From Clostridia bacterium (GTDB lineage: Bacteria; Bacillota; Clostridia; Oscillospirales; Butyricicoccaceae): DNA of 64,000 nt. The DNA is taken from NCBI GenBank assembly GCA_017408985.1, contig JAFQTO010000044.1, forward strand, positions 1 to 64,000, read 5' to 3'. The notes beneath the pieces are model-generated. The model ran no database searches, was not told where the DNA came from, and saw only the letters and a program-made list of their open reading frames with translations. Shown here one piece after another: positions 60,141 through 64,000 of the stretch; the first letter of the stretch is position 1, and the number at the start of each line of letters is the position of its first letter. The translations under genes were made by a program, and so were the position numbers.

Positions 60141-60207
60141 ATTATAACAGTTATAAAACTAAAAATCAATGCAGGCGATTGACTTTTAGTTTTATAATGT
60201 GTAAACT
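60141..60207. promoter_or_regulatory. Symmetric divergent promoters over a 47 bp palindrome
   Basis: A 20 bp inverted repeat with one mismatch (60151-60170 and 60178-60197, 7 bp centre) lies between divergent operons. Rightward promoter: TTGACT (60179-60184), 17 nt, TAAACT (60202-60207). Leftward: TTGATT (60169-60164), 17 nt, TATAAT (60146-60141). Each -35 is in the palindrome, so one bound regulator would affect both sides. Confidence 0.8.
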
Positions 60208-60233
60208 TTATTGCAGAAAGGACGTGTTTAGAT

Positions 60234-61268
60234 ATGCTTAAAGAACGTATCAGGCAGCTGCACCTGCCTCCGTTTCCCCAAAGCCGCCCTCAGGCGCTGG
60301 ACACACTTCTGCGTGAGGAGTACGGATATCTGCCCCCCAAGCCTGTCAGTATGAGTTGGGAGGAGCTTGAGACCAATCCCCGATTCTGCGCAGGCAAAGC
60401 ACCGCTCAAAAAGGTGCAGCTCAACTGTCTGCTGCCCTCGGGCAGGAGCTTCGCTTTTCCCGTTTACTGCGCCGTACCCGCAGACGGCAAGGCGCATCCT
60501 GCGTTTTTGCATATCAACTTCCGCACAAGCCTGCCCGATATGTATCAGCCCAGCGAGGAGCTGTGCGACAACGGCTACGCGGTGTTCACCTTCTGCTACA
60601 ATGACGTTACCCGTGACAACGGCGATTTTACCGACGGACTTGCAGGCGTGCTGTTTGAAAACGGCGAGCGAAGAGCTGACACCGACTGCGGCAAGATAGC
60701 TATGTGGGCGTGGGCGGCAAGCCGTGTTATGGACTATATCTGCACTCTGCCCGAGATAATCCACGACCGCGTCAGCGTGATAGGCCACTCGCGGCTGGGC
60801 AAGACGGCGCTGCTGGCAGGAGCAACTGACGAGCGGTTCTTCTGCGCCATATCCAACGACTCCGGCTGCTCGGGTGCGGCTGTGACCCGACAGAAGCAGG
60901 GCGAGACGGTCAAAGATATCGTGGACAGATTCCCCTACTGGTTCTGCAAAAACTATTACAAGTACGCAGGCAGAGAGAGCGAGATGCCCTTTGACCAGCA
61001 CTGGCTGATAGGCGCTATCGCGCCCAGATACGCCTACGTATGCTCGGCAGCAGAGGATCTGTGGGCAGACCCTGAGAGCGAGCATCTTGCCTGCGTTGCC
61101 GCGGGTGAGGTATACGGCGAAGGCGGATTCGTCACCTGCGACCGTCCTCCCCGGGCGGGCGATATTTTCCACGGCGGAAGGATAGGATACCACCTGCGGG
61201 CGGGTCTGCACTTCCTCAGCCGTGAAGATTGGCTCAATTATATAAGTTTTCTTGGCCGAAAGCTTTGA
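60234..61268 (+). CDS. CE15-like carbohydrate esterase (alpha/beta hydrolase)
   Basis: 344 residues. Nucleophile motif GHSRLGKTALLAGATDERF (about 182-200), ISNDSGCSGAAVTR (about 205-218), FPYWFCKNYYKYA (about 233), FDQHWLIGAIAPR (about 251) and a later EDLWADP (about 273). These match the glucuronoyl esterase family CE15, which frees glucuronic acid from lignin esters, and related acetyl-xylan esterases. No signal peptide, so it would act on imported fragments. It shares the palindromic regulatory region with the rimM operon. Confidence 0.82.
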   Translation: MLKERIRQLHLPPFPQSRPQALDTLLREEYGYLPPKPVSMSWEELETNPRFCAGKAPLKKVQLNCLLPSGRSFAFPVYCAVPADGKAHPAFLHINFRTSLPDMYQPSEELCDNGYAVFTFCYNDVTRDNGDFTDGLAGVLFENGERRADTDCGKIAMWAWAASRVMDYICTLPEIIHDRVSVIGHSRLGKTALLAGATDERFFCAISNDSGCSGAAVTRQKQGETVKDIVDRFPYWFCKNYYKYAGRESEMPFDQHWLIGAIAPRYAYVCSAAEDLWADPESEHLACVAAGEVYGEGGFVTCDRPPRAGDIFHGGRIGYHLRAGLHFLSREDWLNYISFLGRKL

Positions 61269-61287
61269 TTTTGTACCAATTCTTGTA

Positions 61288-61316
61288 TTGATTTATTTGT
61301 CAATCTATTATATACT
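61288..61316 (+). promoter_or_regulatory. Promoter of the CoA-transferase pair
   Basis: TTGATT (61288-61293), 17 nt spacer, TATACT (61311-61316). Confidence 0.75.
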
Positions 61317-61356
61317 TAAAGACAGTAATTATTTAATTAAAGGAGGCTACATTCCC

Positions 61357-62040
61357 ATGCCCAAAATAATCACATCCAAGGAAGCTGCAGCCCTCATCAA
61401 AAGCGGAGATTCCATTATGTTCGGCGGTTTCGTCGGCTGCGGCACCGCTATGGGCGTTGTCAATGCTCTTGCTGAGCAGGGCACCGATAACCTGACCGCT
61501 ATGTGCAACGACGGCGGCAGAATCAACGCTGACGGCACCTTCTACGGCATCGCTCCCCTGATCCACAACAAGCAGTTCAAGAAGTTCTACGCTACCCACA
61601 TCGGTATCAACCCCGAGATCGGTCAGCAGATGAAGGAAGGCACTCTGGAAGTCGTACTGGTTCCCCAGGGCTCTTTTGCTGAGATGATCCGTGCAGGCGG
61701 CGCAGGTCTCGGCGGCGTTCTGACCCCCACCGGTGTCGGCACCATCACCGAGGGCTTCGAGTACGTTCACAGCAAGGTCAATATCGACGGCAAGGATTAT
61801 CTGCTGCTCAAGCCCCTCAAGGCTGACTTCGCAGTTATCGAAGGCTTCAAGGTCGACAAGGCAGGTAACATCTGCTACCACGGCACAGCCCGTAACTTCT
61901 GCCCCCTGATGGCAACCGCCGCTAAGACTGTTATCGTCGAGGCTGAGAACCTCCTCGAGATCGGCGAGATCGATCCCGATAACGTTGTCACACCCGGTAT
62001 TTTTGTTGATTACATTGTCTACGACGGAGGTAACAAATAA
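61357..62040 (+). CDS. CoA-transferase subunit A (acetoacetate/butyrate type)
   Basis: 227 residues. Family I CoA-transferase alpha subunit: SGDSIMFGGFVGCGTAMGVVNAL (about 16-38), GTITEGFEYVHSKVNIDGKDYLL (about 129) and ADFAVIEGFKVDKAGNICYHGTARNFCPLMATAA. It moves CoA between acetate, acetoacetate or butyrate in fermentation. ATG at 61357 after AAAGGAGG. Its stop overlaps the subunit B start by 1 bp. Confidence 0.92.
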   Translation: MPKIITSKEAAALIKSGDSIMFGGFVGCGTAMGVVNALAEQGTDNLTAMCNDGGRINADGTFYGIAPLIHNKQFKKFYATHIGINPEIGQQMKEGTLEVVLVPQGSFAEMIRAGGAGLGGVLTPTGVGTITEGFEYVHSKVNIDGKDYLLLKPLKADFAVIEGFKVDKAGNICYHGTARNFCPLMATAAKTVIVEAENLLEIGEIDPDNVVTPGIFVDYIVYDGGNK

Positions 62041-62702
62041 TGGATAAAGCTCAAGTCAAGGCTGTCATCGCTACCCGTGCAGCAAAGGAACTGAAAGACG
62101 GCGATATCGTCAACCTCGGTATCGGTATCCCCACCCTTATCCCCGCTTACCTCCCCGAAGGCGTCAACATCAAGCTGCAGGCTGAGTGCGGCATGATCGA
62201 TGCAGGCGGCCCCCCCTCCGAAGATAACGCTGATCCCGATCACGTTTGCGATGCAGGCGGACAGCCCTCCTCCATCATGACCGGCGGCGCATTCATCGAC
62301 TCCTCCATGTCCTTTACCATGATCCGCGGCGGCCATGTCAGCGGCACCTTCCTGGGCGCTCTGCAGGTCGACGAAAAGGGCAACCTGGCCAACTGGATCA
62401 TCCCCGGCAAGACCGTTCCCGGCATGGGCGGCGCTATGGACCTGGTCGTAGGCGCTAACAAGGTTATCGTCACCATGGAGCATACCGCAAAGGGCAACCA
62501 CAAGATCCTCAAGGAGTGCACCCTGCCCCTGACCGCTGTTAACTGCGTCGATATGATCATCACCGAGATGGGCGTTATGAACGTTACCGACAAGGGCATC
62601 GAGCTTGTTGAGATCCATCCCGAGTTCACCGTTGAGGACGTACAGGCTGCTACAGGCGCAGAGCTGATCATCAGCCCCGACCTCAAGCCCATGGATCTGT
62701 AA
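62040..62702 (+). CDS. CoA-transferase subunit B (acetoacetate/butyrate type)
   Basis: 220 residues. LGIGIPTLIPAYLPEGVNIKLQAECGMI (about 23-50) carries the probable catalytic glutamate in ECG, where many homologues have ENG. GGHVSGTFLGALQVDEKGNLANWIIPGKTVPGMGGAMDLV (about 97) is typical. Forms a heterotetramer with subunit A. Codon use is strongly biased (highly expressed style). Terminator follows. Confidence 0.92.
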   Translation: MDKAQVKAVIATRAAKELKDGDIVNLGIGIPTLIPAYLPEGVNIKLQAECGMIDAGGPPSEDNADPDHVCDAGGQPSSIMTGGAFIDSSMSFTMIRGGHVSGTFLGALQVDEKGNLANWIIPGKTVPGMGGAMDLVVGANKVIVTMEHTAKGNHKILKECTLPLTAVNCVDMIITEMGVMNVTDKGIELVEIHPEFTVEDVQAATGAELIISPDLKPMDL

Positions 62703-62737
62703 GTCTTAATTTACAAATCTCATAAAAACAGACAGTC

Positions 62738-62774
62738 TGCGAGACTTCCCATAAGGAAGTCTCGCAGTTTTATT
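62738..62774 (+). terminator. Terminator after the CoA-transferase pair
   Basis: CTGCGAGACTTCC/GGAAGTCTCGCAG perfect 13 bp stem, then TTTTATT. Confidence 0.94.
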
Positions 62775-62860
62775 ATGCCGCGCATAGCGGTATTGACTTT
62801 GGCAGTTTACGGCGGAGGGCGGTATTTGGGGGAGCGCGTGCGTTTTTTTGGTTTTGGTGC

Positions 62861-62916
62861 TTGACTTTTGCAGTTGGATGAGTTAGAATAACAAACGATA
62901 TATAACACTCGTTATT
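62861..62916 (+). promoter_or_regulatory. Promoter and operator of the tetR-ABC operon
   Basis: TTGACT (62861-62866), 17 nt spacer, TAGAAT (62884-62889). A dyad with AATAAC (62887-62892) and GTTATT (62911-62916) covers the -10 and start region, consistent with TetR self-repression. Confidence 0.7.
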
Positions 62917-62931
62917 TCAAGGAGGATTATT

Positions 62932-63501
62932 ATGCCGCCTAAAGTCAAGACCTCACGGAAGGACATTATATCCGCCTCTCTGGGCATCATAAGAGAAAAC
63001 GGCGCGCAGGCACTCAACGCCCGTGCCATCGCCGCACGTCTTGGCTGCTCCACACAGCCGCTTTTTTCCAATTTTGAGTCTATGGAACAGCTTGAGCAGG
63101 ACACCATTGGGGCAGCGTACGATCTGTATCTGGGATTTATCGCCCGTGAAGTAAAGAGCGGCAAGTACCCCCGCTACAAAGCCTTCGGTATGGCGTATAT
63201 ACGCTTCGCCTATGAGGAGCGGGAGCTGTTCAAGCTGCTGTTTATGCGCGACCGCAGAGGGGAGGAGCTTCCTCCCTCACCTGATTTTGAAGAAGCGGTG
63301 CGGATGATGATGAGCGCAAACGGAATTGACGAGCAAACGGCGCGGCTGATGCACACCGAGGTGTGGATATGTGTTCACGGTATAGGAACTATGCTGGCGA
63401 CATCCTTTCTGAACTTTGACTGGGACGATATATCCGATATGATAACCGACGTTTATCAGGGACTGCGCGCAAGACATCTTGGGGAGGCAAAAAACAAATG
63501 A
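62932..63501 (+). CDS. TetR-family transcriptional regulator
   Basis: 189 residues. N-terminal helix-turn-helix (about 8-55; IISASLGIIRENGAQALNARAIAARLGCSTQPLFSNFESMEQL) and an all-helical ligand domain. It overlaps the ABC ATPase start by 4 bp, so it probably represses a drug or lipid exporter and itself. AAGGAGG site. Confidence 0.93.
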   Translation: MPPKVKTSRKDIISASLGIIRENGAQALNARAIAARLGCSTQPLFSNFESMEQLEQDTIGAAYDLYLGFIAREVKSGKYPRYKAFGMAYIRFAYEERELFKLLFMRDRRGEELPPSPDFEEAVRMMMSANGIDEQTARLMHTEVWICVHGIGTMLATSFLNFDWDDISDMITDVYQGLRARHLGEAKNK

Positions 63502-64000
63502 ACGCCATAGAAACCGTCAGCCTGTGCAAGCGCTACGGTGACAGAACTGCTGTGGACGGTCTGTCGCTGACAATAAAAAAGGGAGAGCTGTTCTCCCTTC
63601 TTGGCGTAAACGGCGCAGGCAAGACCACCACCATCAAGATGCTGACCTGCCTGACCTCTCCTACGAGCGGTGACGGGCTGATAATGGGCAGCAGCATCAC
63701 AAAAGACCCCGCCGCCGTCAAGCGGCTTATAGCCGTATCCCCTCAGGAAACGGCTGTTGCCCGCGGTCTGACCGCAAGAGAAAATCTGCAGCTTATCTGC
63801 GGCGTACACGGGTTTGACAAAAACAAGAGCCGCAGCAGGATAGACGAGCTGTGCGCGCTGTTGGGGCTTGAGAGCATCATAGAGCGCAAGGCAGGCAAGC
63901 TGTCCGGCGGCTGGCAGCGCAGACTGAGCATAGCAATGGCGCTTATCAGCCGTCCCCAGGTGCTGTTTCTTGACGAGCCCACTCTGGGGCTTGACGTTAT
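63498..64000 (+). CDS. ABC transporter ATP-binding protein (partial)
   Basis: The first 167 codons are present; the gene continues beyond the window. Walker A GVNGAGKTTTIKM (about 37), Q-loop SPQE (about 83), signature KLSGGWQRRLSIAMAL (about 133) and Walker B VLFLDEPTLGLD (about 155) mark a CcmA/DrrA-type drug or lipid export ATPase. The signature reads SGGWQ instead of SGGxxQ-type variants, within family range. Start ATG at 63498 overlaps tetR. Confidence 0.93.
   Translation, partial: MNAIETVSLCKRYGDRTAVDGLSLTIKKGELFSLLGVNGAGKTTTIKMLTCLTSPTSGDGLIMGSSITKDPAAVKRLIAVSPQETAVARGLTARENLQLICGVHGFDKNKSRSRIDELCALLGLESIIERKAGKLSGGWQRRLSIAMALISRPQVLFLDEPTLGLDV

Overview
This 64 kb window comes from a spore-forming, Gram-positive, fermentative anaerobe of the Clostridia, most like the Ruminococcaceae/Oscillospirales. 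This is inferred from strong AGGAGG ribosome-binding sites, consensus TTGACA-17-TATAAT promoters, many intrinsic terminators, SpoIIID, a butyrate/acetoacetate-type CoA-transferase, DUF1700/DUF4097/PadR modules and moderate GC. No phage, plasmid or CRISPR array is visible, so it reads as ordinary chromosome with a few small repeat elements.

Layout. 1-1136: a leftward tRNA operon (Gly, Arg, His, Gln, Lys) with a lipoprotein gene embedded before the last tRNA and a duplicated tRNA-Lys 3' end beyond it. 1.2-9.4 kb: DeoR regulator, rpsO, pnp (long leader hairpin), M16 peptidase, AAA ATPase, mntP behind a yybP-ykoY manganese riboswitch, CapA-like phosphatase. 9.4-17.7 kb: APH(3')-like kinase and a Cys/Met PLP enzyme sharing divergent promoters, an ECF sigma/anti-sigma/DUF975 operon, a small zinc-ribbon gene, a GH123-like hydrolase and GltS. 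17.7-23.7 kb: a membrane-anchored LuxR-type regulator next to an orphan solute-binding lipoprotein, then small lipoproteins and zinc-ribbon proteins. 23.8-24.2 kb: a stand-alone structured RNA candidate. 24.2-29.8 kb: an AraC-controlled sugar-acid cluster (KDPG aldolase, Gfo/Idh/MocA, SDR, DapA-like lyase, esterase). 29.8-36.9 kb: amidase lipoprotein, YitT, GH20, ComB-like protein, MgtC, GNAT, and a second ECF sigma/anti-sigma pair. 37-42 kb: glyQS, aminotransferase, rplU-rpmA-obg.

42.3-50.6 kb is a complete leftward aromatic amino acid operon: DAHP synthase, tyrA, aroB, aroA, aroC, pheA, an aroE-aroK fusion and aroQ. Its leader has a consensus promoter, a 27-codon Phe/Tyr-rich peptide gene and an intrinsic terminator, the layout of ribosome-mediated attenuation. 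The operon ends in a 364 bp MITE-like element with perfect 24 bp terminal inverted repeats and an array of a 9 bp motif.

50.6-60.1 kb: spoIIID, a fused ABC ATPase-permease, padR-DUF1700-DUF4097, a decayed gene, small membrane proteins, GNAT and trmD-rimM. 60.1-64 kb: a palindromic divergent promoter, a CE15-like esterase, a CoA-transferase pair, TetR and a truncated ABC ATPase. Most likely new biology: the Phe/Tyr attenuator, the MITE-like hairpin array, the 23.9 kb RNA, the LuxR/solute-binding pair and the symmetric operator at 60.17 kb.
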